Origin: ARS1285 sp039796495
Lineage (GTDB): Archaea > Nanobdellota > Nanobdellia > Pacearchaeales > GW2011-AR1
NCBI GenBank assembly: GCA_039796495.1
Contig: JBDKJQ010000014.1
Coordinates: 1 to 14,425 of the forward strand
DNA: 14,425 nucleotides
Direction of reading: 5' to 3'
Shown here: positions 1-6,206 of the stretch, piece by piece
Layout: every line of letters starts with the position of its first letter
Numbering within the stretch: the stretch's first letter is position 1
Program-made: the position numbers and the translations under genes
The notes under the pieces: model-generated
Database searches by the model: none
The model's input: the letters and a program-made list of their open reading frames with translations, nothing else
What the model was told of the DNA's origin: nothing

Positions 1-538
1 CATGTTTTAGTCTTTCAGTCAGAGTATGTACTTCAGTTTTTGGCCCAAGATCAATCATCGCGCTATGTATCTTTCGGTGTGCGTTGTCATACCACATCAG
101 ATTAAGATACCGCTGATTAAATCCCTCCATGAGCGCAGGATCATGAAAATATAATCTGAGCACTGCCTGCTCAATGTCGAGGGCACAGGGAGGTACTCTA
201 TCAAGGATAACTGAACTTACCTCTCGCCTCGACTTTTTTTCATTCTGAATTTGAAAACGTAATTGGTTTTCCAGTTGATGTATCTTCAGTCTTTGTGCCT
301 TTGTTGTTTCTTTTTCTCGCATCAATTTCCCTTTAGTAAGAGTTAATTCCTGATCCAATTGATCACAAGAAACCTCTCCATCATAAGAAAAATCAACTTC
401 ATCAGAAGAAAATATGTCAGCTAATTCGCCCGAATCAGGAATAGAGGTTTCATCATCATCAAAAACTTCAAAATATGCCTGCTCATCCTCTAAGGTGGGA
501 TCAGCAGATAAAAAATCATCGAAATGTATATCATCCAT
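1..538 (-). CDS. DnaB-type helicase N-terminal domain protein, partial (C-terminus beyond the left edge)
   Basis: The reading frame is open from an ATG at 538 to the window edge, giving 179 residues with no stop. Residues 1-57 are very acidic (Asp/Glu-rich) and probably disordered. Residues 58-108 are charged and heptad-like (Lys, Glu, Gln, Leu), suggesting a coiled coil. From about 114 the sequence follows the DnaB N-terminal (primase-interaction) domain: V-P-P...D-I-E-Q-A-V-L, then D-P-A-L-M, then Y-D-N-A-H-R-K-I, then a final helix ending in T-L-T-E-R-L. In bacterial DnaB this helical domain forms the ring collar that contacts primase DnaG. Whether a RecA-like ATPase follows cannot be seen. 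A TTATAA box at 561-566 is centred 25.5 nt before the ATG, which supports this start and a leaderless mRNA. DnaB is not the usual archaeal replicative helicase, so a plasmid or viral origin, or a reused domain, is possible. The domain call is by eye. Confidence 0.7.
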   Translation of the reverse strand, partial: MDDIHFDDFLSADPTLEDEQAYFEVFDDDETSIPDSGELADIFSSDEVDFSYDGEVSCDQLDQELTLTKGKLMREKETTKAQRLKIHQLENQLRFQIQNEKKSRREVSSVILDRVPPCALDIEQAVLRLYFHDPALMEGFNQRYLNLMWYDNAHRKIHSAMIDLGPKTEVHTLTERLKH

Positions 539-560
539 TTATTTCTCACAGGGAAGGCAT

Positions 561-566
561 TTATAA
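561..566 (-). promoter_or_regulatory. TATA box of the DnaB-N domain gene
   Basis: TTATAA, centred 25.5 nt upstream of the ATG at 538. This spacing places transcription initiation at or next to the start codon. Confidence 0.6.
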
Positions 567-592
567 GAATTTAGAGCATGAATTATATACCA

Positions 593-1003
593 TCAGACTT
601 TCTTACATCCCTGAAATTCCACCACATATCCATCAGGGCAACCGCATGAAAATGCTTTTTCGAGCAATTCTCCATTGTAACAAAATAAGGGTTGTGTTTT
701 CGAGCATTCATTAAACAACGTGCCATCCTTACACTTTCCTTCTTTCAAAAGTTCAGACGCATTTTTCGTAGCAGACGAATCAACAAAATCAAATTTCAAA
801 AAAGAAAAATCCACTCCAAGATAAAAGATAACTGAAACAATATTGATGACAATCATGGCAGCAAGAAGGAACACTAATATTTTTAATGCACGTTTGCGCA
901 CATGCATCTTTTTGTCTGCAGGTTCTTTCGAAGATTCTTCAGAGGAATTATCCGAAGTACTTTCTAGAGAACTATCTTCCGCATGTTTTTCTTTTCGTGA
1001 CAT
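593..1003 (-). CDS. Small membrane-anchored six-cysteine protein
   Basis: A 136-residue protein. Residues 1-39 are hydrophilic and rich in Ser, Glu and Lys. Residues 40-61 are one strongly hydrophobic membrane segment. Residues 62-136 are a short ectodomain with six cysteines at 91, 100, 108, 120, 122 and 133, in the arrangement C-x-D-G-T...E-C-S...F-C-x-N-G...C-G-C-P-x-G-Y...C. I recall this cysteine pattern from surface proteins of DPANN and some other archaea; the disulfide or metal role is unknown. The basic stretch just before the membrane segment (K-K-M-H-V-R-K-R) suggests the N-terminus is cytoplasmic and the Cys domain outside. The frame stays open further upstream to 1075, but the ATG at 1003 was chosen because a TTTTAAAA box (1024-1031) is centred 24.5 nt before it. 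The neighbouring hydrolase-like gene also encodes a six-cysteine segment, so both may act at the cell surface. Confidence 0.7.
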   Translation of the reverse strand: MSRKEKHAEDSSLESTSDNSSEESSKEPADKKMHVRKRALKILVFLLAAMIVINIVSVIFYLGVDFSFLKFDFVDSSATKNASELLKEGKCKDGTLFNECSKTQPLFCYNGELLEKAFSCGCPDGYVVEFQGCKKV

Positions 1004-1023
1004 AAGAACATACACAAACCTTA

Positions 1024-1031
1024 TTTTAAAA
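1024..1031 (-). promoter_or_regulatory. TATA box of the six-cysteine protein gene
   Basis: TTTTAAAA centred 24.5 nt upstream of the ATG at 1003. It decides the start codon over longer in-frame alternatives, because the box would lie inside a coding region starting at 1075. Confidence 0.5.
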
Positions 1032-1087
1032 GTTTTATGAGGATACACTACGCTATTCTCCTTGCATACACGCATGTAAATAAGCAG

Positions 1088-2905
1088 TTAGGGCCTCACA
1101 ATTGAAAAATTAGTAAGGCGTGCAATCGGTTTTTCAAGCGAGCCAGAATCTCCTTCTATTTCTATCTTGATCCAGAATTCTTTTACATTCGCAAACGCGG
1201 GCAGCGAGACTGTTTCAGCCTTCACAAGAGAGACATCATCCGTACTTGCCCGCTCGGTAATTGCCTGCCACTCGTTGCCGTCGACAGAAAACGAGAGCAT
1301 GACTGTGCTTGCATACGTTTCATCCAAAGTGAGCTGAAGGATTGCTTTTGGATACTGCAAGGGTTGTGTACTGGTAAAATGATAAACAAGCGCAACATCA
1401 CTTCTCCTTTCATTAAATCCGCGCACGCCTAACTCAAACGGTTTCCAAACAAGATCGCGAAAGCCACGTATTGCTGAGTGATCAATAAAAGTTGACCTCC
1501 TAAAATTATCCGTATATGCAATCGATTGATTAGAGAGGACTATCGCTTGCTTATCGGAGGTAACGTCAGCAATTGTACTATCGCCGGTATAATCGAAAGG
1601 CAGCGCTTTATTCTCAGCAATAATTCTAAATAATTGTGTATTGATTTTTTGCAACAGCGGATCAGAATCAGCATCGGAGAGCGGAAAAACTCCTTTCCCT
1701 TTTGCATTAATCCAATAAAAAACCATAGGAATATTATATGCGCGCAAAAGAGCTGACTGATGATCAACTAACTGAGACATATTGAACTTGGCCTTGTTAA
1801 GAAGATTGGTCGGATCATATTTCCAACTATGGTCCGGATGTGAGGAAGCGTATAAGACTGCAATAACTGGTTTTCCGGTAACAACATATTTTTCCAGAAG
1901 CCGCTTGTATGGATCGTTCCCATAATGCCAGCGCGCGTCAGGATATAATTCCGGCGATAAAGTATAAGGATCAATAATCCAACCATCCATTGCGAGGTAT
2001 CGCTCGTCGGGATTTTCAAGTGATCCATCCTTGTACCAATCAGGAGGAGATAAATTAGGAATCCACCATACATATACCTGCAGAGAAGGATACTTTTCTT
2101 TTATGCGCGTGTATATATCAAAGAGAATTTTCTGGCGGCCGTCACGAGGAACATTTTCTTCTGAAAGACTAATGCCATAGATTTTATCAAGGATGCCTTC
2201 ATTTTCCATATGGGCAAGTACCTTCATTACTCTTCCCTCATATTCTTCAGCAGGAGCAAGTGGCAATTGATGTCGCTCTCTTCCATCTTCAGGCCCCCAG
2301 AAATCAATCCTGATTATAGAGATTTTTTGAGGGTCATGTTCTAGCCCCTGCATAACCATTTGTTTGACTTGTTGTATGCGAGTAGAAATTTCTTCAACCT
2401 GCTTTTCCGTGCGCGCATTCACGCTGATGATGGCAAACGTAAGGTCTTTGGTACGGTCAAGGCTTGACCCGGCAACAAGAGGAACAAGTGGGTCACCCCA
2501 CGCCGCAGTTGCATAGAGGCCGCTGTCACGTGCACTCAAAAGATAAACTGATTTCTCCGCACAATCGGGCTGCTCGCAAGGAAGTATACAATTTCCTTCT
2601 TCATCGACGGGTGCACAAACAGCTTCTTGCTCCGCTTCACAATCAAAAGTATCGCAGAGATTATCAGCAAACTCATAAGGTTCTTCTTCCTCAAAAGAAG
2701 TCGATGAAATCGAACCGCTCGTGGAAACAGATTCTTCAGGAGGAACTTCAGGAGAAATTTCATTGCGCACTTCATTCAAATTGGACTCATCGGCCTGATC
2801 GACAGGATGAAGTAACGATTTCATCTTATAATCAGTAAGAATAAGCGACGTTGCAATCAATAATGCAAGAATCGCAACGCCTAAGATAATTCGTATGATT
2901 CCCAT
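1088..2905 (-). CDS. Membrane-anchored glycoside-hydrolase-like TIM-barrel protein with C-terminal beta domain
   Basis: A 605-residue protein. Residues 3-24 form a hydrophobic N-terminal anchor or uncleaved signal. Residues 35-80 are a Ser/Glu/Pro-rich stalk. Residues 84-115 hold six cysteines (84, 89, 97, 106, 110, 115). Residues 155-435 look like a (beta/alpha)8 barrel: strand-like segments ending in I-I-R-I-D-F-W-G, Y-G-I-S-L-S-E-E-N, V-Y-V-W-W-I-P, P-V-I-A-V-L-Y and M-V-F-Y-W-I-N, with acidic residues (E249, E250) at a strand end as in many glycoside hydrolases. Residues 460-605 look like a beta-sandwich of carbohydrate-binding type. Family and substrate are not recognised; it could also be a non-catalytic surface protein. 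A palindromic ATATTTAAATAT (2935-2946) is the likely TATA box. The ATG at 2905 is preferred over the in-frame GTG at 2911 because GAGGTGA, matching the archaeal anti-Shine-Dalgarno, lies just before it and covers the GTG. Confidence 0.6.
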   Translation of the reverse strand: MGIIRIILGVAILALLIATSLILTDYKMKSLLHPVDQADESNLNEVRNEISPEVPPEESVSTSGSISSTSFEEEEPYEFADNLCDTFDCEAEQEAVCAPVDEEGNCILPCEQPDCAEKSVYLLSARDSGLYATAAWGDPLVPLVAGSSLDRTKDLTFAIISVNARTEKQVEEISTRIQQVKQMVMQGLEHDPQKISIIRIDFWGPEDGRERHQLPLAPAEEYEGRVMKVLAHMENEGILDKIYGISLSEENVPRDGRQKILFDIYTRIKEKYPSLQVYVWWIPNLSPPDWYKDGSLENPDERYLAMDGWIIDPYTLSPELYPDARWHYGNDPYKRLLEKYVVTGKPVIAVLYASSHPDHSWKYDPTNLLNKAKFNMSQLVDHQSALLRAYNIPMVFYWINAKGKGVFPLSDADSDPLLQKINTQLFRIIAENKALPFDYTGDSTIADVTSDKQAIVLSNQSIAYTDNFRRSTFIDHSAIRGFRDLVWKPFELGVRGFNERRSDVALVYHFTSTQPLQYPKAILQLTLDETYASTVMLSFSVDGNEWQAITERASTDDVSLVKAETVSLPAFANVKEFWIKIEIEGDSGSLEKPIARLTNFSIVRP

Positions 2906-2907
2906 GC

Positions 2908-2914
2908 TCACCTC
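2908..2914 (-). promoter_or_regulatory. Shine-Dalgarno-like site of the hydrolase-like gene
   Basis: GAGGTGA on the minus strand, seven bases complementary to the usual archaeal 16S rRNA 3' end, with a 2-nt spacer to the ATG at 2905. The spacer is shorter than usual. It is the only clear Shine-Dalgarno match at a gene start in this window, and the TATA box of this gene is also about 10 nt further away than in the others, which fits a short leadered mRNA. Confidence 0.45.
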
Positions 2915-2934
2915 ACATAAAAAAAGAACGTGCG

Positions 2935-2946
2935 ATATTTAAATAT
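2935..2946 (-). promoter_or_regulatory. TATA box of the hydrolase-like gene
   Basis: ATATTTAAATAT, a perfect 12-bp palindrome, centred 35.5 nt upstream of the ATG at 2905. Initiation about 25 nt downstream would leave a leader of roughly 10 nt that contains the GAGGTGA site. Confidence 0.5.
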
Positions 2947-3067
2947 GTGGAAAGAGAATTAAACTATCAGAAATAATTATCAAAATTTTTTGTTTAATCG
3001 TCATACTCTCTCCTTTCCGGAGCATCAGTTTACATATCTTTAAATAATCAAACAATCCCTTGCTCAT

Positions 3068-3234
3068 ATGGGAAATCAAAATTTGCTATTGTTTCTTGGC
3101 TAGAAATAGAATATAAGTTTGATGGAGAAATTTCTTTTGAAGCAGTTGAATTATCGCATGAGATAACAAAAAAATTAAACGGAATTTTATATGACGAAAA
3201 TCTCGATGACTTTTTCCGAGGGAACGAGATTTAA
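3068..3234 (+). pseudogene. Frameshifted small gene, about 55 codons
   Basis: The ATG at 3068 lies 26.5 nt after the centre of a TTTAAA box (3039-3044), the promoter geometry of intact genes here, but its frame ends after 11 codons at a TAG. The frame one step over is open from before the ATG to a TAA at 3232-3234 and encodes a plausible protein (S-K-F-A-I-V-S-W-L-E-I-E-Y...I-T-K-K-L-N-G-I-L-Y...D-D-F-F-R), but it has no ATG, GTG or TTG in this stretch. Adding one A to the run GGGAAAT just after the ATG would join the two into a 55-residue acidic protein beginning M-G-K-S-K-F-A-I-V. This indicates a one-base deletion, either real decay or an assembly error. I do not recognise the family. It sits in the otherwise gene-free 2912-3273 gap. 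Confidence 0.5.
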
Positions 3235-3273
3235 TTTTTAGAGAAAAATTATTGTGGTAAATAAATAAATAAC

Positions 3274-5091
3274 CTACTGATTCGGCGTCCCTGCAAGTCG
3301 CCCTTTATCTCCCGGAATTTCTCCGCCAAGTTCAACCGGCAAGTTTTGAAATCCTGCACCATACAAATTATGATGCACAGCAGGATTCACCGATCCATGG
3401 CCGGAATAATACACCCCAAATCGTCCTGATTGTGACCAGGTCGGTCCATACGCCATGCTGTACAGAGGAGAGTTCAATCCTTCAACACTTGGTGCAAACG
3501 GCGTTCCTCCTCCCTGTTGCGCAAAATACTGCCACCAGTTTCCAGCCTCAATAATTTCCTTTCCTTTAAATCCTGCTTTTCGTAGTTCATTAATCATCGG
3601 CTTCAGTGGAACATTCCCCATGCCCATCGGAAGTTCAGTGTGATCAAGCCCAAAATTATCAGAGAGATGCACATGATTGACAAACGGTGCAATAATTTTT
3701 GTCTGTGCAATAACATCCTTCTCTGTATAACCGCGCTTGCGCATCATGTTGATATGGCCAACATCCCAGGTCGCACCAATTAAATTTGCAGCAGCTTTTT
3801 CTGCTTCTCCTTGCGACATATGTTGATCTCTGACAAGATTGCTCGCAAGTTTTTTACGTGATTCAACAATAAGATCTTTCAAATCCTGTCCTGTTGAAAG
3901 CCCATGCTGTCCTGCCGGAGGATTTTCAACATTGATAACCGGCGATTTATCACCGAGTTTTGCATACGTCTGCGCAGCAACATTTGCAAAGGTCTCTGAA
4001 ATTTTTTCCTTGGCAAATTCCTCAAGTGGCTTCCACATTTCAGGAGTTTTAATATTGGAAAGAACTTTCAACCCTTCACCAACAATGCTTCGTACCTGTT
4101 CTAGTTTTTTAGGATCTGATTCTATGCCCGAAGTAATTTGTGATTGAATTTCTTCTCCAAATTTTTTTAATGTTTGTTTATCTTCTTCGTTTTTGATGCC
4201 ATCCCATGCGTTATTGAACAGCTGCCGCAATTCCCGATACGATCCGCGCAAATAAATCTGACCGTTAGTAACTTCACGTTGTGCAGCCTCAAACCGTTCC
4301 TTCTCTTCCTTGTCTTTTATCGAACTAAAATCTTTTTTTCCCAATTCACCATAAATATCAGGATACTCTTTTCGTAATCCACGTAAGTGCGATTCTCCAA
4401 AATCAGCCAGTCGGTTTACTTCAGCAAGCTTTTGCGTCCATACCTCTTCATTGATTCTTCCAATTTCCTTGTCATAATCAAATTTTGCCGCCTCTCCCGT
4501 GAATTTTCCCTCTTCAGGAAAATAACGATCTTGCCGTCGCAAAAACTGAAACTGACCCGTATCTTTATTGACAATCCACACTCCCTCTTCCACTTTTATC
4601 CGCTCTTTCGTTTTTTCATCAGTCTTCATGTAGTGTGGTCGCATTTCGGGAATTCCTGACGTAGAATGAACCGTGACAGAAATATTACCATCAGGATCAA
4701 GCCGCTGCGCGCGTTCAAGTGTTGAAAACAATTGCCGTTCAGTGCCGTAGCGCGCCTCTTCAGAATATCCGCGATCGGTCAATCCTGAAAACTCAATCAT
4801 CGGGCCATGCACCGTCGGCGTAACACCTGCTAATTTTCCTAGTCTTCTCATTTCATCAATATGCTGTTCAGGAATCGACTCCCACACTGCAGGCGTAATA
4901 CCCTGGATCTCAATAGTCTTGACACCAGGATTAAGTTTTGCATTCATTTCTCCCAATTGATTTGCAGTTCGCGGATCAACTGACATTCCTAGTTCAGAAA
5001 TCGTGGACTGCACCGAAGTAGGTTTGACATAATAACTCGGCAAAAACGTCGTCTGTTCAACCCCCGGATACACCGCTTCATATGATACCAT
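3274..5091 (-). CDS. Xylose isomerase-like (AP endonuclease 2 family) TIM-barrel protein with long helical insertion
   Basis: A 605-residue protein. The outer parts follow the xylose-isomerase-like/endonuclease IV TIM barrel: V-H-G-P-M-I-E-F-S-G (94-103), V-T-V-H-S-T (139-144), I-N-V-E-N (386-390), T-W-D-V-G-H-I-N (441-448), V-N-H-V-H-L-S-D (471-478), and E-I-I-E-A-G (512-517). H142, E389, D443, H446, H473, H475 and E515 are candidates for divalent-metal ligands as known in this superfamily, so an isomerase, epimerase or nuclease role is possible. Residues about 155-375 are an inserted, highly charged, mostly helical segment absent from typical members, which are about 280 residues long. The last 70 residues (536-605) are Gly/Ser/Pro/Tyr-rich and probably flexible. 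There is no signal peptide, so it is cytoplasmic. A TTTATA box at about 5112-5118 is centred 24 nt before the ATG, giving a leaderless message. The substrate is not predictable. Confidence 0.72.
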   Translation of the reverse strand: MVSYEAVYPGVEQTTFLPSYYVKPTSVQSTISELGMSVDPRTANQLGEMNAKLNPGVKTIEIQGITPAVWESIPEQHIDEMRRLGKLAGVTPTVHGPMIEFSGLTDRGYSEEARYGTERQLFSTLERAQRLDPDGNISVTVHSTSGIPEMRPHYMKTDEKTKERIKVEEGVWIVNKDTGQFQFLRRQDRYFPEEGKFTGEAAKFDYDKEIGRINEEVWTQKLAEVNRLADFGESHLRGLRKEYPDIYGELGKKDFSSIKDKEEKERFEAAQREVTNGQIYLRGSYRELRQLFNNAWDGIKNEEDKQTLKKFGEEIQSQITSGIESDPKKLEQVRSIVGEGLKVLSNIKTPEMWKPLEEFAKEKISETFANVAAQTYAKLGDKSPVINVENPPAGQHGLSTGQDLKDLIVESRKKLASNLVRDQHMSQGEAEKAAANLIGATWDVGHINMMRKRGYTEKDVIAQTKIIAPFVNHVHLSDNFGLDHTELPMGMGNVPLKPMINELRKAGFKGKEIIEAGNWWQYFAQQGGGTPFAPSVEGLNSPLYSMAYGPTWSQSGRFGVYYSGHGSVNPAVHHNLYGAGFQNLPVELGGEIPGDKGRLAGTPNQ

Positions 5092-5110
5092 CTTTTTGAA
5101 ATTTGAAAAT

Positions 5111-5120
5111 AATTTATATC
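5111..5120 (-). promoter_or_regulatory. TATA box of the TIM-barrel protein gene
   Basis: GATATAAATT on the minus strand, centred about 24 nt upstream of the ATG at 5091. It lies in the 73-nt gap after the upstream gene, so the TIM-barrel gene has its own promoter. Confidence 0.5.
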
Positions 5121-5164
5121 TTGGAGAAGAGTTTTTTATATTTAAATGTTGCTCGCAGGATAAA

Positions 5165-5749
5165 TCACATCATTCGCTTCGCCCGTTTATCTCGCTCAGC
5201 ATCAGAGTCATACTGTTTTGCCATTTGATTCCCTTGCGTTGTTTCTTGCAGATCAAAAGAGTTTCGCAGAGGATTTTTTTGTTCCATTCCTCGCAATAGC
5301 TGACCAGAACTGCCATCAGGACTTGCTACACTCATATCATAACTCTTTGATGAAAAATAATCCGCAGTCAGGCTATAACTTCCCCCGGTGTTCTTTGCAA
5401 GTTCATATGCAGATAGATTAGGCGCAGGATTATTTTCTGGGGAGGCAGAAGGCGTAGGAAGCGGCGCAAGTTCTTCTTCAAGATTTCCTGCACGACGCTG
5501 CGTAAGACCCGGAAAAATTTCCTCAAGATTTTTTTTATCGAAAACAAGCGGTTTTTGCGGAAGAAAATTAAGTGCGTCAGGAAGAGGACTCGTCGTCACT
5601 AGCTGTTTTTTCTCTCCATCTTTCAAAATAGAAAGTTCGCTCCACAAAGACGCTTCCTTCTTCTTTGCAGGAACAGTCACGACTGTATTACGCAATCCAT
5701 GCACTACTTTCTTTTTTACATTCTTGCCGGTCTTAGTACGTTTTTCCAT
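5165..5749 (-). CDS. Hypothetical low-complexity soluble protein
   Basis: A 194-residue protein that I do not recognise. The N-terminus (1-33) is Lys/Arg/Val-rich. The middle contains Pro/Ala/Ser/Glu-rich stretches (for example P-L-P-T-P-S-A-S-P, 97-104). The C-terminus (about 178-194) is a charged, probably helical tail rich in Asp, Arg and Lys. There are no cysteines and no membrane segment, and much of it is likely disordered. The ATG at 5749 is preferred to the TTG two codons upstream (5755) because an AT-rich box (CTAAATAA on the minus strand, 5769-5776) is centred about 24 nt before the ATG. It lies between the SET and TIM-barrel genes on the same strand, with 48 and 73 nt gaps. The frame is real rather than a shadow because it has its own promoter signal and sits in the dominant gene orientation, although a competing 135-codon frame overlaps on the other strand. 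Confidence 0.55.
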   Translation of the reverse strand: MEKRTKTGKNVKKKVVHGLRNTVVTVPAKKKEASLWSELSILKDGEKKQLVTTSPLPDALNFLPQKPLVFDKKNLEEIFPGLTQRRAGNLEEELAPLPTPSASPENNPAPNLSAYELAKNTGGSYSLTADYFSSKSYDMSVASPDGSSGQLLRGMEQKNPLRNSFDLQETTQGNQMAKQYDSDAERDKRAKRMM

Positions 5750-5768
5750 TATCAATAAAGAAAAGAGA

Positions 5769-5776
5769 TTATTTAG
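5769..5776 (-). promoter_or_regulatory. Putative TATA box of the 194-residue protein gene
   Basis: CTAAATAA on the minus strand, centred 23.5 nt before the ATG at 5749. It is a weaker match than the TTATAA boxes elsewhere in the window. Confidence 0.35.
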
Positions 5777-5797
5777 ACGTATCGTTAGAAAATAATA

Positions 5798-6193
5798 CTA
5801 ATAAGCAAGACTGCTTCTGATAGTAGTTCTGCAACGAGGAGATTTACAATGGCACTTCATTCTCCATGCTCGATCATCAGTCGTAAGAGCATAATCAATT
5901 GTAATCTCAGTAAAAGGTTTTAGTTTTTTTAATGAATAAATAGATTTTCCTTTCCGAAAACAATTGGGAGTGCAGCTGTGATTGAGGTTCCATCCATATG
6001 AATTTTTATACGGATACAACCAATGGTTGCCGCCGAATTGAATGCATCTGCGACAGATGTGGCAGTCACATCCTGCCCGATGGTGAAGAGTGACGATTCG
6101 GTTCGAAAACGTGAACACCCGTGCTCCTCTTTTTATTTCCTTCAGTGTAAAAACACCTTTTCCAGAAATAGGTGATTTTTGTATTGTTAACAT
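5798..6193 (-). CDS. SET-domain protein-lysine methyltransferase
   Basis: A compact 131-residue SET protein, predicted to transfer a methyl group from S-adenosylmethionine to a lysine. Visible motifs are S-G-K-G-V-F near the N-terminus (10-15, SAM binding), N-H-S-C (71-74, the hallmark N-H-x-C that forms the pseudoknot), I-D-Y (99-101, catalytic Tyr region), and a C-terminal C-x-C-x4-C (114, 116, 121). In eukaryotic SET enzymes with a post-SET motif, those three cysteines and the Cys of N-H-x-C bind one zinc ion. A second cysteine cluster (42, 44, 47, 50) lies in the middle and could bind another metal. The ATG at 6193 is preferred to a TTG at 6199. It starts only 13 nt after the stop of the cyclase-like gene and has no obvious TATA box, so the two are probably one operon. 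The substrate is unknown; chromatin or ribosomal proteins are candidates by analogy only. Confidence 0.82.
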   Translation of the reverse strand: MLTIQKSPISGKGVFTLKEIKRGARVFTFSNRIVTLHHRAGCDCHICRRCIQFGGNHWLYPYKNSYGWNLNHSCTPNCFRKGKSIYSLKKLKPFTEITIDYALTTDDRAWRMKCHCKSPRCRTTIRSSLAY

Positions 6194-6206
6194 CGGCAAA
6201 CGAAAA

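Noticed and set aside
475..714. 79-codon plus-strand frame at the left end
   Set aside because: It overlaps the starts and ends of two minus-strand genes that have promoter and domain support, and its product resembles no protein.
2995..3024. Short CTCC...GGAG hairpin between the frameshifted gene and the hydrolase-like promoter
   Set aside because: Only 4 bp of pairing, which is expected by chance in this length.
3839..4659. Several plus-strand frames of 67-102 codons within the TIM-barrel gene
   Set aside because: They are antisense shadows of a well-supported coding region and have no promoter signals.
5388..5795. 135-codon open frame on the plus strand opposite the 194-residue protein
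   Set aside because: Its composition is shadow-like (Phe, Ser and Arg runs opposite Lys/Glu codons), it has no TATA box at the expected distance, and the minus-strand frame has one.
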